Below are positions 17,192 to 26,380 of a DNA stretch of 55,153 nt, in pieces; position 1 is the stretch's first letter, and the number at the start of each line of letters is the position of its first letter. Position numbers and translations under genes: made by a program. Origin of the DNA: Rhizonema sp. PD37 (GTDB lineage: Bacteria; Cyanobacteriota; Cyanobacteriia; Cyanobacteriales; Nostocaceae); assembly GCA_029379215.1 (NCBI GenBank), contig JAQYWO010000017.1:1-55153 (forward strand). Direction: 5' to 3'. Under the pieces are notes generated by a model. It was not told the origin of the DNA, did no database searches, and was given only the letters and a program-made list of their open reading frames with translations.

Positions 17192-17274
17192 GGCATCTTA
17201 CCTCTGGATGCGACAGATAGTCAGTAGGCTTTAATACCAATACTATAGCAGTCCTAAATCAAACGCTAGAAACA

Positions 17275-17307
17275 AGATTCCCGACTTCTTAGAGAAGTCG
17301 GGAATCT
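17275..17307. repeat. Perfect 15-bp stem palindrome upstream of topA
   Basis: AGATTCCCGACTTCT / AGAAGTCGGGAATCT with a TAG loop. It lies between the divergent topA and the broken Uma2 gene, so it is not at a gene end. Palindromes of this sequence type are common interspersed elements in Nostocales genomes; I regard it as a repeat rather than a terminator. Confidence 0.65.
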
Positions 17308-17359
17308 GAGCATGCACGATGTTCACTCATCTAAAAGATTTGATAAAGTCAAATATATT

Positions 17360-18074
17360 ATGGAAGCGGTAACTATGACCCAAACCTTACCTAAACTTAC
17401 AACCTATAAAGAATTTCTCGAGTGGCTCCCCAACAACGGTAAGCGCTACGAGCTACATGATGGAGTCATTGTTGAAATGTCGCAACCAACGGGGAAACAC
17501 GAAAAAGTTACAAGTTTTTTAACGCTAGAGCTAGCTATACAAGTTAGGAGTTTGAGAGTTCCCTATTTACTTCCCAAAACTGCATTAGTTAAACCTCTTG
17601 AAAAAAATTCCGGATACTTCCCAGATATTTTGTTAGTAAATTCTGAGAATCTCCCTAATGAACCCTTGTGGGAAAAAGAGTCAACTGTTACTCAAGGAGC
17701 ATCTATTCCTTTAGTGATTGAAGTTGTGAGTCAGTGCGTTGCGCGGGGAACCCGCGCAACGCACTGACGTTAGCGCAGCGGTAGCGCGTACTCGCGCGTC
17801 ACCCGTAAGGGTCAGTACAAATTGGCGCGATGACTACCACAAAAAATTTGCTGATTATGAAGAGATGGGCATTCCCGAATATTGGATAACTGATTATGCA
17901 GCGTTAGGCGGACGTGATTTTATCGGCAATCCTAAACAACCTGCTCTTTTTGTGTGTAAACTTGTAGATGGGGAATATGTAAGAACATTGTTCCGGGGCA
18001 ACACCCCAATAGTCTCCCCAACCTTTCCTCAACTGAATCTTACCGCACAGCAGATTTTTGATGCGGCTTCGTAA
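17360..18074 (+). pseudogene. Uma2 family endonuclease, disrupted by an 85-bp insertion
   Basis: Uma2 (DUF820) proteins have a PD-(D/E)XK nuclease fold and are hugely expanded in cyanobacteria; their roles are mostly unknown. The N-terminal half (to IPLVIEVVS at 17731) reads YELHDGVIVEMSQPTG and GYFPDILLV, including the catalytic PDI. The C-terminal half resumes at 17817 with TNWRDDYHKKFADYEEMG and PEYWITDY. Removing 17732-17816 would restore one continuous frame of about 210 residues. The insertion adds 85 bases (not a multiple of 3) and brings a TGA at 17765-17767. Start candidates are ATG 17360 and ATG 17375. An intact relative lies at 28411. Confidence 0.85.
17732..17816. mobile_element. 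85-bp palindromic repeat element inserted in the Uma2 gene
   Basis: The element opens with a perfect 16-bp stem, CAGTGCGTTGCGCGGG (17732-17747) and its complement (17751-17766), around a GAA loop. A GC-rich tail follows that is homologous in reverse orientation to 14712-14750. AGT flanks both sides (17729-17731 and 17814-17816) and may be a 3-bp target duplication. It has no coding capacity and would have to be moved in trans. Confidence 0.75.
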
Positions 18075-18188
18075 TTTCTACTTATTTTGAACAAATCACA
18101 GTTTCAATTTTAACTTTGAAAAGCCAGCGCGAAAAAATTAAGCTTGCCTCTTAATCCGGATTTATCACAGAATCTAAAAAGAGGGGGT

Positions 18189-18575
18189 TTATGCAATTAT
18201 AAGCTCTGACAAATTCAGCGTTACAGCCTGTGCAACCAAAATCACATCACCGTCTATCGTTTTATCGCCTGCTGTAGGTTGCCCTTGTTGACGAGCCTGC
18301 GCCCAAAAAAGTGCAGCTTGACGCATATCGACAGTTGTGATGGGCAAATACTCTAGTAATCTGGCTAATTCATCAAGTCGAGCAATACCTTTTACCTTGT
18401 TTGCCCGCAACAACTCCCGACGAACTTCATAATCTGCAATTTCAGGAAGAATAACTCGGATACCAGATGTAAGCAGTGTTTGTAACCATCAAGTACAAGC
18501 GGCACTTTGAGAAGATAAATTTGGGTTTGTAACTAGACCGATTGGTCCACTATCTAACAGAACAACTCGGTTCAC
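18189..18575 (-). pseudogene. VapC-type PIN toxin with nonsense mutation and lost C-terminus
   Basis: Translation from GTG 18575 gives a PIN-domain start (VVLLDSGPIGLVTNP), then an in-frame TGA directly after SAACT at about codon 29. The same frame continues with WLQTLLTSGIRVILPEIADYE and DGDVILVAQAVTLNLSELIIA, so the body is unmistakably one VapC-like gene. It ends at a TAA just after ELIIA; as I recall the family, relatives continue with about 20 more residues. The catalytic acidic residues D9, E (PEIADYE) and D (DGDVI) remain, but the product cannot be made whole. GTG overlaps the antitoxin stop (GTGA). A fragment starting downstream of the TGA (to 18413) would lack the first acidic residue. 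Confidence 0.8.
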
Positions 18576-18856
18576 CAAGTTACTCCCCTGAGTTCAGTTG
18601 GGAATAATTTACGCTTAGATAACCTATCTTCATCTAGAGCTTGAATTAAATACTCACCTGTTTGTTGCTGCTCTTGGATATCATCGTCATCAAGCCAAGT
18701 TTGAAGCACATTAACCAGTTGAGTTTGTTTATCTTTGAATAATGCGTGTTGTTTCAAAACTTGTAGAGCGAGCGCCTCAACTGTAAGTCCTTGCCGTCTG
18801 GCTTCTTTGGCAAGATATGCTTCTAACTCAGGTGTAGGATTGAGGAGGAGTGTCAT
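18572..18856 (-). CDS. Putative antitoxin of the VapC-type cassette
   Basis: 94-residue acidic protein with a predicted helical N-terminus (PTPELEAYLAKEARRQG) followed by a short hydrophobic helix and an acidic, glutamine-rich C-terminal half. This type sits immediately upstream of PIN toxins in cyanobacteria, which is the main reason for the antitoxin call; no classic ribbon-helix-helix or AbrB signature is clear. Its ATG overlaps the stop of the upstream Rpn-type gene (ATGA), and its own stop overlaps the toxin start (GTGA). With the toxin dead, it may be an orphan antidote or on its way to loss. Confidence 0.65.
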   Translation of the reverse strand: MTLLLNPTPELEAYLAKEARRQGLTVEALALQVLKQHALFKDKQTQLVNVLQTWLDDDDIQEQQQTGEYLIQALDEDRLSKRKLFPTELRGVTW

Positions 18857-19752
18857 AAGCTGCCGAATCTAGCGATTAATTCCTCTGTTGATAATTGCAT
18901 AAGCAAAGGGGTAAATTCTTCTGGTGATAAAGCTAATATTGGTGATACGATTGCTTGAAGCTCGTTAGATAATGAACCAAAGCGAACTCTGAGTAAGTTT
19001 TCAATAATCTGTCGCCGTTCTTCAAGTCTTCCCTCAAGCCTACCCTCAAGTTTTGCTTGCTCTCGGTTTTGTTGATAATATGGTTCTAATCGCATAATTA
19101 ATTCTCTATCCTCTGAATCTAAATCTTGATTTACTCTCAAATTTTCGCGTAGGTTGTAAACGAGTTCAAGTGTTGCTTTCTGGAATGGATGATTTAATGA
19201 TAACGTCTGTAACTCAACAATTGCTTGTTCTTGTGTGCTTCCTCTACCCAGTATTCTCAACCACAAGGTTTCTGGGATCTGTGGTAGATGATGTATAACT
19301 ACAATTGCCGTCCGCAGAGCATTACCAAGAAAGTATACTCCTGACATGCATCCTTGTTTTTGGTTAAAGTTAAAGCTAGATAGCAGTGAAGAGGATGCTG
19401 TGGGAGTAAGAATCCACAACTTTGGTGTGTCTGACTCCTTGAGTTGGATATTCTGTACTTTGGCTTTTCGTCGCAATCCCGCCCTGACTTCCAATAACTT
19501 TATAATACAGTCGCAGATTTCATCTTGTTTTGCCGCATTACGAAACGGCTCAAAGATAGCCGGATACTCTGCAAATCTCCCCAGTAAACCTAACAGTTTT
19601 AAATTTGAGTTATGTTGTCTATCAGGAGTAAACACAACATCAATTTCTTTCACCTCTCCTGATACTTTTTCGGATGATTTTACATCTCCATATGATTTGA
19701 GTAATTCTTCTAAAAAATCTTTAGCAAACTTGTCATGTACAAAGCGAGTCAT
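18853..19752 (-). CDS. Rpn/PD-(D/E)XK nuclease-like protein with DUF4351 domain
   Basis: 299 residues. The N-terminal two thirds resemble the cyanobacterial Rpn-like (putative transposase-related) nuclease family: VKEIDVVFTP has the acidic residue expected of a PD-(D/E)XK core, followed by LLGLLGRFAEYPAIFEPFR. A charged repeat (LEGRLEGRLEERRQ) links it to a C-terminal DUF4351 domain of about 55 residues ending LSTEELIARFGSL. Function is unknown; Rpn relatives promote recombination in E. coli and some act in defence. It overlaps the antitoxin gene by four bases (ATGA), making a three-gene translationally coupled set with the antitoxin and dead VapC. The start is ATG 19752. Confidence 0.75.
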   Translation of the reverse strand: MTRFVHDKFAKDFLEELLKSYGDVKSSEKVSGEVKEIDVVFTPDRQHNSNLKLLGLLGRFAEYPAIFEPFRNAAKQDEICDCIIKLLEVRAGLRRKAKVQNIQLKESDTPKLWILTPTASSSLLSSFNFNQKQGCMSGVYFLGNALRTAIVVIHHLPQIPETLWLRILGRGSTQEQAIVELQTLSLNHPFQKATLELVYNLRENLRVNQDLDSEDRELIMRLEPYYQQNREQAKLEGRLEGRLEERRQIIENLLRVRFGSLSNELQAIVSPILALSPEEFTPLLMQLSTEELIARFGSL

Positions 19753-20284
19753 TTAATTTTGGAATAAAAGTTTTGGATATACAAGTCATAGCAATAAGAG
19801 TGCTTTAAAATACCTTTCTTAATTAAACTTTCACCGTCAGTACTGACATAGAGTTTAGCTATTATATGTTTCTTATTTGACTGGCAATATCAAACTGGGA
19901 TACGGCTTAAGCCGTTGCCAAGGGCATCGCCTATCCTTTGGGAACACTGTAAGGTACAATTACGCCACACTGTAGTGGATACAACAGATATTTTTTACAA
20001 AGACGTGGTGATGAAGAAGCTCAGGGATTTTACTTTGGCATCCCCACTTCTGTGTTTGAGAATCACTGGCATACTCCTGCAAAATTCTCAGCTAATGGAG
20101 GAGGTTGCTACTTAACGCTCCTCAGGCTATAAAAACTAGTGGTAACGATATTTTTATAGCCTGGGGATTCATTCGCTCGTCTCATAAACTAACAAAGCAT
20201 TAGTTTACTAGCACGTGCCAGAGGTTTTTCTTTCCTCAAGGAAACCAACAGTCTTATAATTATAATTCTTCGTTTCTTATTAAA
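19753..20284. other. Intergenic region, possible gene remnant
   Basis: 532 bases between the Rpn-type gene start and tRNA-Gly. A 66-codon frame at 19915-20115 has no recognisable product. Another frame, without an ATG, reads AQGFYFGIPTSVFENHW (about 20020-20070) and looks protein-like; it could be the tail of a decayed gene. I cannot support a CDS. Confidence 0.4.
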
Positions 20285-20355
20285 GCGGGTAACGCGATTC
20301 GAACGCGCGACATTCACCTTGGCAAGGTGACGCTCTACCACTGAGCTATACCCGC
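20285..20355 (-). tRNA. tRNA-Gly (GCC)
   Basis: The reverse complement folds as a standard cloverleaf: acceptor stem GCGGGTA/TACCCGC, D-arm GCTCAGTGGTAGAGC, anticodon stem-loop CACCTTGCCAAGGTG with anticodon GCC, and T-arm CGCGCGTTCGAATCGCG. It is 71 nt with no encoded CCA, which is usual in cyanobacteria. No integrase or attachment-site duplication is visible nearby. Confidence 0.97.
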
Positions 20356-20425
20356 AATTTCCTATTAAATATTACTATCTCAGATTTATTGCTGTTTGTC
20401 AATAGGCAATTTGAAATTATTTAAT

Positions 20426-20490
20426 AGGGGCGGGTTTAATTTCATAACTTGTTCAGTAAAGACGAATAAATTTGTCAAACCCGCCCGTAA
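20426..20490. repeat. Dispersed palindromic repeat, copy near tRNA-Gly
   Basis: Arms AGGGGCGGGTTTAA and TTTGTCAAACCCGCCCGTAA, interior including CATAACTTGTTCAGTAAA, similar to the copy at 52829 (GATAACTTGTGAGTAAAC). It lies between tRNA-Gly and ribH rather than right behind a protein gene. Confidence 0.7.
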
Positions 20491-20597
20491 AGTTGTTAGT
20501 TGGATGTTCTATAGCAGCCCTATTTGAGTTTTAAAACACCTGTAACGGCTGAAGACTGATTCACCGTCAACCTTCAGCGACTAACCACTCACTATTC

Positions 20598-21173
20598 TTA
20601 GCTCAATTCTTGGGCTTCAGAAGCTAAATTGCCGATGCTGGCACTTTTGAGAGAGGCAGGTGAGAGTGAATTGTGAGAGTTTGGCTCTAGTTGGATAGAG
20701 CGCAATTGCCGCATGAGGCTACCCATTTCTAAGGCACTCATGGCATAGTCCCAACCATGATTACCTTTAATGCCTGCTCGCTCTAAAGCTTGCTGCATGG
20801 TGTCTACTGTCAAAATGCCGAAAACCACTGGTACTCCAGTTTGAAAGGCGGCGGCAGCAATGCCTTTAGCGACTTCAGATGATACATAATCAAAGTGAGG
20901 CGTTTGCCCCCGAATAACAGCACCCAAACAAATAACCGCATCATAGCGATGCGAAAGTGCTAGTTGGCGAGCTACTACTGGCACTTCAAAACTGCCTGGA
21001 ACCCAAATATAATCCACCTGAGAGCCGTGAGGATTGGTATCAACGCCGTGGCGTTTCAAGCAATCCTGACAGCCTTCTAACAGCTTGGTTGTAACGAGGT
21101 CATTGAATCTTCCAATCACCACTGCAAAGCGTAAAGGTTCTGTCTGAGTAAAAGTTCCCTCGAAAACTGCCAT
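20598..21173 (-). CDS. ribH: 6,7-dimethyl-8-ribityllumazine synthase
   Basis: 191-residue enzyme of riboflavin biosynthesis. It condenses ribulose-derived dihydroxybutanone phosphate with the pyrimidinedione to give lumazine, and assembles as pentamers or icosahedral shells. Core signatures: [20 protein letters not shown] at the N-terminus, [30 protein letters not shown] with the catalytic His, and [17 protein letters not shown]. About 30 serine-rich residues extend the C-terminus beyond the core, which is common in cyanobacteria. ATG 21173 is preferred because GAGG lies upstream and the conserved protein starts there; the frame could extend to 21248, but those residues are not family-like. 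Confidence 0.93.
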   Translation of the reverse strand: MAVFEGTFTQTEPLRFAVVIGRFNDLVTTKLLEGCQDCLKRHGVDTNPHGSQVDYIWVPGSFEVPVVARQLALSHRYDAVICLGAVIRGQTPHFDYVSSEVAKGIAAAAFQTGVPVVFGILTVDTMQQALERAGIKGNHGWDYAMSALEMGSLMRQLRSIQLEPNSHNSLSPASLKSASIGNLASEAQELS

Positions 21174-21534
21174 GATCGCCTCTAAATCAACTATACTTCT
21201 TGCAAATATACATTTGTTCTCCACAAATGACAGGAACATCGGCATCATTTTTGGTGAACTATTTTAGCTATGGCCTACAAGAAACAAGTAATTCACTACG
21301 TCTTTGTTTATCTCATGCACAAACTCGCAAAAGCAATGCAGCACGCATGAGGCGTTTTGTCAAGGTAGGCAACTGCCGTCGCAAAGAACAAAGGTGCGAG
21401 TTAACAAGCGATCGCACTTTTCCTTATTATGACAGATAAAGGCAGAAGCTTGATTGCTGAAAAAATAAGTATTATATAAAACCAAGTATTTAAGTAGGAA
21501 GCCTTTTTAAAACCCTGCTAGAATCCTAAATCTC
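21174..21534. other. Divergent intergenic region ribH / GH63
   Basis: 361 bases between divergently transcribed ribH and the glycosidase. I see no gene here; a 79-codon plus-strand frame (21200-21439) lacks any recognisable sequence. Promoters for both genes should lie here. A GCGATCGC-type octamer variant is present near 21410. Confidence 0.45.
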
Positions 21535-24186
21535 ATGAATACTGAACAAGTCAGATTACAACAAGATCATGATCGTAAAGCTTATTGGCGGCGTTGGGGT
21601 CCTTATCTCAGCGAACGGCAATGGGGAACTGTCCGCGAAGACTACAGTGCTGATGGAAGTGCTTGGGAATTTTTCCCCCACGACCACGCCCGTAGCCGTG
21701 CATACCGTTGGGGAGAAGATGGTATTCTAGGTATTTCTGATAACCATCAAAGATTGTGTTTTGCCCTGACGCTTTGGAATGGTGAAGATTCTATTCTCAA
21801 AGAAAGGATTTATGGCTTAACGGGAAATGAAGGTAATCATGGGGAAGATGTTAAAGAATACTACTTCTATTTGGACAACACCCCGACACACTCTTACATG
21901 AAGTCCCTCTACAAATATCCTCAAGCTGCTTTTCCCTATTCTGAATTGGTAGAAGAAAATCGTCGTAGAGGACGTCAGGCACCAGAATTTGAATTGTTAG
22001 ATACTGGTGTATTTACTGGAAATCGCTATTTTGATGTGTTCGTTGAATACGCCAAAAATACGGCTGAAGATATTTTAATTCAAATTAGTGCAGTCAACCG
22101 AGGACCGGAAGAAAAAACGCTGCAACTATTACCAACACTGTGGTTTCGCAATACCTGGTCTTGGGCTGGGAATCAAGAGAAGCCTGATATCAAGGTTTTG
22201 AAATCTGACGGCAATATCAGTGTTATCGAATCTTCTGAAGCAAGTTTGGGAAAAAGGTGGCTGTATTGCAAAGAAGCAAAGGAATTGCTATTCACAGAAA
22301 ATGAAACGAATTTTGAAAGATTGTTTAATGTTGGGAATGCTTCTCCTTACGTTAAAGATGGAATTAACAATTACATAGTTCACGGTCAAAAGGATGCGGT
22401 CAATCCTGAGAAAATTGGTACGAAGTTTGCAGCCCAATATGTATTAAAAATTGCTCCAGGTGAAACCAAAACCGTGCAGCTACGATTGTGTGATGCTCCA
22501 GATATGGCAGAACCATTTGGATCTAATTTCGATTCTATATTAGGCTCGCGCATTTCTGAAGCTGATGAATTCTATCATCACATCAATCCCTATCCCATGC
22601 CTGAGGATGAGCGTAGTGTACAGCGACAGGCATTTGCCGGATTGTTGTGGGGTAAACAATTTTACTACTACGTTGTCGAAGATTGGCTCAAAGGCGATCC
22701 GGCCGGTCCACCGCCGCCAGAATCGCGTTATGAAGGGAGAAATTCTGATTGGGTACACGTGTTTAACGATGACGTGATCTCAATGCCGGATACATGGGAA
22801 TACCCGTGGTTTGCCGCTTGGGATTTGGCATTTCACGTCATCCCCCTTGCCATCATTGATCCAGAATTTGCTAAGCGGCAATTGATTCGCTTCACACGAG
22901 AATGGTACATGCATCCCAACGGTCAACTTCCCGCTTACGAATGGGCACTTGGTGATGTCAATCCTCCAGTTCATGCTTGGGCAGCTTGGCGTGTCTATAA
23001 TATAGAGCAAAAAATCCACGGACGTAGCGATCGCGGGTTTTTGGAGCGGGTGTTTCAAAAGTTATTACTGAATTTCACTTGGTGGGTGAACCGCAAAGAT
23101 ATTGAGGGTAAGAATGTTTTTCAAGGTGGCTTCTTGGGTTTAGACAATATTGGAGTATTTGATCGCAGTGCGGCTTTGCCCACGGGTGGCACCTTGGAAC
23201 AGGCAGATGGAACCAGTTGGATGGCAATGTACTGCATAAATATGCTAACAATCGCCTTAGAACTGGCAAAAACTGATCGAGCATACGAAGATATTGCCAG
23301 TAAATTCTTTGAGCATTTCCTTCGCATCACTTCAGCCATGGATGGTATTGGCAGAGATAATATTGCTTTATGGGATGAAACAGATGGCTTTTACTACGAT
23401 GCGCTACGTTTTTCCAATGGTGATCACTATCCGATGAAAGTGCGATCAGTAGTGGGGTTAGTGCCACTGTTTGCCGTCGGAACCCTCGAACCAGAAACCT
23501 TAGAGAAACTGGATTCCTTCAAGCGACGGACAGATTGGTTTATCCACAATCGCCACGATCTCACAGCAGGAATCGCTTGTATGCAAAAAATGGGGGTGGG
23601 TGAGCGTCGATTGCTGGCAATTGCCCATGAAGACAAATTACGTCGCCTTCTCGAAAAGATGTTAGATGAAGCAGAGTTCTTGAGTCCTTATGGTATCCGT
23701 TCTGTTTCTAAATATCATGACGAACATCCCTATATCTTCAAGGCAAACGGTGAGGAGTACCGAGTGGATTACGAACCTGCAGAATCCACCACGGGTTTAT
23801 TTGGTGGCAACTCTAACTGGCGCGGGCCGATCTGGTTTCCGATGAATTACTTAATTATTGAGTCACTCCAAAGTTTCCATCACTACATGGGTGACGATTT
23901 CAAAGTGGAATGTCCCACTGGTTCTGGTAAGGAGATGACTTTACAGGAAGTCGCAGTGGAATTGTCTACAAGGCTAAGTCAGATTTTTCAGAGAAACTCT
24001 TCTGGAAACAGACCAGTTTTTGGTAATCTTAAGGAGTTTCAAACAGATCCACATTGGCGTGACTTAATTCTTTTCCACGAATACTTTCATGGAGACAACG
24101 GCGCAGGTTTAGGTGCAAATCATCAAACTGGTTGGACAGGTTTAGTTGCAGAAATGATTCAGCGGTGCGGAGAACATAATACATGA
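21535..24186 (+). CDS. GH63/MGH1-like glycoside hydrolase
   Basis: 883-residue protein of the glucosidase/mannosylglycerate-hydrolase-like (alpha/alpha)6-barrel group, close to GH63. No signal peptide, so probably cytoplasmic. The N-terminal ~330 residues form a beta-rich domain ([18 protein letters not shown]). The barrel follows with [33 protein letters not shown] (likely catalytic acid region), [17 protein letters not shown], and [16 protein letters not shown] near the end. The substrate is not predictable; candidates are glucosylated compatible solutes or short alpha-glucans. It stands alone, and about 590 non-coding bases follow. Start ATG 21535 has no strong Shine-Dalgarno. Confidence 0.85.
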   Translation: MNTEQVRLQQDHDRKAYWRRWGPYLSERQWGTVREDYSADGSAWEFFPHDHARSRAYRWGEDGILGISDNHQRLCFALTLWNGEDSILKERIYGLTGNEGNHGEDVKEYYFYLDNTPTHSYMKSLYKYPQAAFPYSELVEENRRRGRQAPEFELLDTGVFTGNRYFDVFVEYAKNTAEDILIQISAVNRGPEEKTLQLLPTLWFRNTWSWAGNQEKPDIKVLKSDGNISVIESSEASLGKRWLYCKEAKELLFTENETNFERLFNVGNASPYVKDGINNYIVHGQKDAVNPEKIGTKFAAQYVLKIAPGETKTVQLRLCDAPDMAEPFGSNFDSILGSRISEADEFYHHINPYPMPEDERSVQRQAFAGLLWGKQFYYYVVEDWLKGDPAGPPPPESRYEGRNSDWVHVFNDDVISMPDTWEYPWFAAWDLAFHVIPLAIIDPEFAKRQLIRFTREWYMHPNGQLPAYEWALGDVNPPVHAWAAWRVYNIEQKIHGRSDRGFLERVFQKLLLNFTWWVNRKDIEGKNVFQGGFLGLDNIGVFDRSAALPTGGTLEQADGTSWMAMYCINMLTIALELAKTDRAYEDIASKFFEHFLRITSAMDGIGRDNIALWDETDGFYYDALRFSNGDHYPMKVRSVVGLVPLFAVGTLEPETLEKLDSFKRRTDWFIHNRHDLTAGIACMQKMGVGERRLLAIAHEDKLRRLLEKMLDEAEFLSPYGIRSVSKYHDEHPYIFKANGEEYRVDYEPAESTTGLFGGNSNWRGPIWFPMNYLIIESLQSFHHYMGDDFKVECPTGSGKEMTLQEVAVELSTRLSQIFQRNSSGNRPVFGNLKEFQTDPHWRDLILFHEYFHGDNGAGLGANHQTGWTGLVAEMIQRCGEHNT

Positions 24187-24777
24187 TATGTAGCTTACGG
24201 TGTTACGCTGTAAAAAGCTGAACAAACAGAGTGTGCGCTTGGGGCGATACTCTCTGCCTCAGATCAGTTCACAGTTGTGTTTTTCACATTTTCTCCTTGT
24301 GACAGTCGAGATCCAACGTAGTCTTGAACAACAGGAGCGCCGTGCAACATTACTGCAGTTTCCGCTATTTTGAGGTACATACTTAGTGCTGAAAGGGTCG
24401 AGGAGGAGGGAGTGGAGGGAAGCTCACAAGGTCTTTGTTTTTTAAATGTAGGTAAGACGCTCGTTGACCTGGGGGGAAAGTAGACCATGAAGATGAGAAA
24501 AACCTATGTATACTGATAAATTCCTGGTTCTTGGGAAACAAACTGCCTTGTCTGCTTTCCTTCCAAGTCCTCTTAGTCTTGCCATCACCCAAAAGTAAAA
24601 AACTTACACCTGTGAGGTGGAGGGAAGGTACTGTACTTCATAACAGCAGGAAGTGCTGTATTACTTAGAAAAGCTACTTTTGCAATTCTTCTACACAATG
24701 GACAAGCGTTTTGAAGATGAACTCTATGTCAGGATATTAATATCGTTAAGTGCGCGTTCATGCACGCATAAATAAAT
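24187..24777. other. Long gene-free stretch
   Basis: 591 bases after the glycosidase. A 74-codon minus-strand frame (24264-24488) has a low-complexity proline/serine N-terminus and no recognisable domain; I do not call it. Nothing else is supported. The last ~60 bases should hold the promoter of the following toxin-antitoxin pair. Confidence 0.5.
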
Positions 24778-25032
24778 ATGGTTGACAGATTCAAAATACG
24801 CACTCACATCAACAGTGATTCCATCGAAATTGACGGGCTTGGTCAATTTCAAGGACAATTCGTTGAAATTACCATTGCCCCAATCACCACTACAGAGCCG
24901 GAACTTATTTCTACTCCAAACTTCATGCGCTTCTACGGCATCGCCTCTGACGAAATCGCCCTCCTTGAAGCCATAGAACAAGACGTGGAAGCAAATCGTG
25001 CCCTTGATTTAAACAGATCCAATGACCTGTGA
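24778..25032 (+). CDS. Putative antitoxin paired with VapC
   Basis: 84 residues. The first half is beta-rich (FKIRTHINSDSIEIDGLGQFQGQ) and the second half acidic and helical. I do not recognise a named DNA-binding fold; the antitoxin call rests on position. The stop codon overlaps the toxin's GTG start (GTGA at 25029-25032), a standard arrangement in type II modules that couples translation. Proteins of this kind commonly precede PIN toxins in cyanobacteria. Confidence 0.65.
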   Translation: MVDRFKIRTHINSDSIEIDGLGQFQGQFVEITIAPITTTEPELISTPNFMRFYGIASDEIALLEAIEQDVEANRALDLNRSNDL

Positions 25033-25442
25033 AAAAAGTACTACTCGATACCAATATCCTGTCCTACTTCCTTAAAGGTAATGACGAACTTGCTATTCGC
25101 TTCCAACAATATAGTCGATATCATCAAAGGCTAACCTTCTCACTGTTAACTTACTACGAAATCAAGAGCGGACTTCTTTACCGTGATGCTCGCAAGCTTA
25201 TGGCTCAGTTTGAACAACTTGCCACTGAAAGTGAAATCCTCCCTCTAAGCATCCAAACCATGGACATTGCAAGCGTTGTTTACCGAGATTTACGAACTAG
25301 AGGGTTATTGATTGCACCAATGGATCTCCTGATTGCTGCAACTGCTCTTAAATATAACTGTGTAATGGTCACAGCCAATATTCGTCACTTTGAAAATATC
25401 CCAGATCTGATCTGTGAAAATTGGTCAATTAGCAACTCGTAG
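25029..25442 (+). CDS. vapC: VapC family PIN-domain ribonuclease toxin
   Basis: 137-residue PIN-domain toxin, intact. VapC toxins cleave specific tRNAs or rRNA. The acidic active site is complete: Asp7 in VLLDTNILSYFL, Glu in TYYEIKSGL (about residue 44), Asp in APMDLLIAATAL (about 98) and the later acidic positions near NIRHFENIPDL. GTG start within the GTGA overlap with the antitoxin. Unlike the pair at 18189-18856, nothing suggests decay here. Confidence 0.9.
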   Translation: MKKVLLDTNILSYFLKGNDELAIRFQQYSRYHQRLTFSLLTYYEIKSGLLYRDARKLMAQFEQLATESEILPLSIQTMDIASVVYRDLRTRGLLIAPMDLLIAATALKYNCVMVTANIRHFENIPDLICENWSISNS

Positions 25443-25618
25443 CTCTCTACATAAATAAAAGATTATACTTCTCAACAAGACACAGGCTGATTTATCTTAA
25501 ATATACAAACACGCTCTTATCGCACTGAGTCCAGGGGAGATTGACAGAACATACTTTTATGTAATGCAAAAACATAAAAAGAAATTGATTCGCGAGTAAG
25601 TAGGTTAACGATTTACAC

Positions 25619-25849
25619 ATGATGAAAAAGCAGAAATTTCCTTACCTAGTTGGTTCTAAGTGGACAGCGCAACAAAAAGTAGACGGCTGGCGGCACTTCC
25701 AAGTTGTCAACCGCAAAAACCAGGGTAAGTGGGTATATGCCGAAATGACTGCAGCCTGCGATCCCAACGTCCGTTTCTGGCTCAATGCTAAATTATTACA
25801 AGACACTTCTCAGTGGCAAGCTGGCTGGCTATCATTACAGGAAGTCTGA
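25619..25849 (+). CDS. TIGR02450 family small Trp-rich protein
   Basis: 76-residue basic protein with seven tryptophans (VGSKWTAQQKVDGWRHFQV, GKWVYAEM, RFWLNAKLL, SQWQAGWLSL). It matches the small Trp-rich TIGR02450 family found in cyanobacteria and some proteobacteria; the function is unknown. ATG 25619 follows a gene-free stretch, so it is probably transcribed alone. Confidence 0.85.
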   Translation: MMKKQKFPYLVGSKWTAQQKVDGWRHFQVVNRKNQGKWVYAEMTAACDPNVRFWLNAKLLQDTSQWQAGWLSLQEV

Positions 25850-26137
25850 GTATTTTTTGAAACAGCTAACCTTAAGTGACGAGGTAAAACAGGCATTGCT
25901 AACAATGACTGAGGAAGCCTATGAAACTCAACATCCTTGCTGAATTTAGAACATATAGGGTACTAATCGCTTTGCGCGTTGCCTCTAGGCTTCATACTCA
26001 TTACCAAAGCTGTTGACACCTGCTAGTCAAACCTGTATCTTCAAAGTATATACGTCAGATAAATTTTTAAAAGCGTTTCACTCCGAAAATCTCAAGTTCG
26101 GACGTGTAAATCATCAACAACATATTTGGAGATAGCT

Positions 26138-26380
26138 ATGACGGCAGTTGTTGCTAAATGGGGAAATAGTTTAGCTATTCGGATTCCAAGAGCGGTAGCT
26201 GAACAAGCACATGTAACCGAAGGGACAGGTGTAGACTTTAGTGTGGAAGGTGACAATATTATCATTAAACCACGAAAAAGAAAGAAGTATACCCTTGATG
26301 AGTTGCTTGAAGGTATGACTCCTGATAACTTCCATCCTGAATTTGAAACTGGAAACACAGTGGGGAATGAAGATTGGTAG
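26138..26380 (+). CDS. mazE: MazE-type AbrB-family antitoxin
   Basis: 80-residue swapped-hairpin antitoxin. MTAVVAKWGNSLAIRIPRAV is the classic MazE DNA-binding strand-loop-strand, followed by VDFSVEGDNIIIKPRK. The C-terminus (YTLDELLEGMTPDNFHPE) is the acidic tail that wraps the toxin. ATG 26138 is used because GGAG at 26128-26131 precedes it by 6 bases and the fold starts there; a TTG at 26126 is in frame but adds nothing. It overlaps the downstream MazF gene by 7 bases. Confidence 0.92.
   Translation: MTAVVAKWGNSLAIRIPRAVAEQAHVTEGTGVDFSVEGDNIIIKPRKRKKYTLDELLEGMTPDNFHPEFETGNTVGNEDW

Noticed and set aside
19915..20115. 66-codon plus-strand frame and an overlapping frame reading FYFGIPTSVFENHW
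   Set aside because: Neither has a start with ribosome site nor a family I recognise; at most a fragment of a decayed gene.
20285..20355. tRNA-Gly as an island attachment site
   Set aside because: No integrase gene and no direct repeat of the tRNA 3' end were found in the window.
24264..24488. 74-codon minus-strand frame
   Set aside because: Low-complexity Pro/Ser start and no recognisable product; the region is best called empty.
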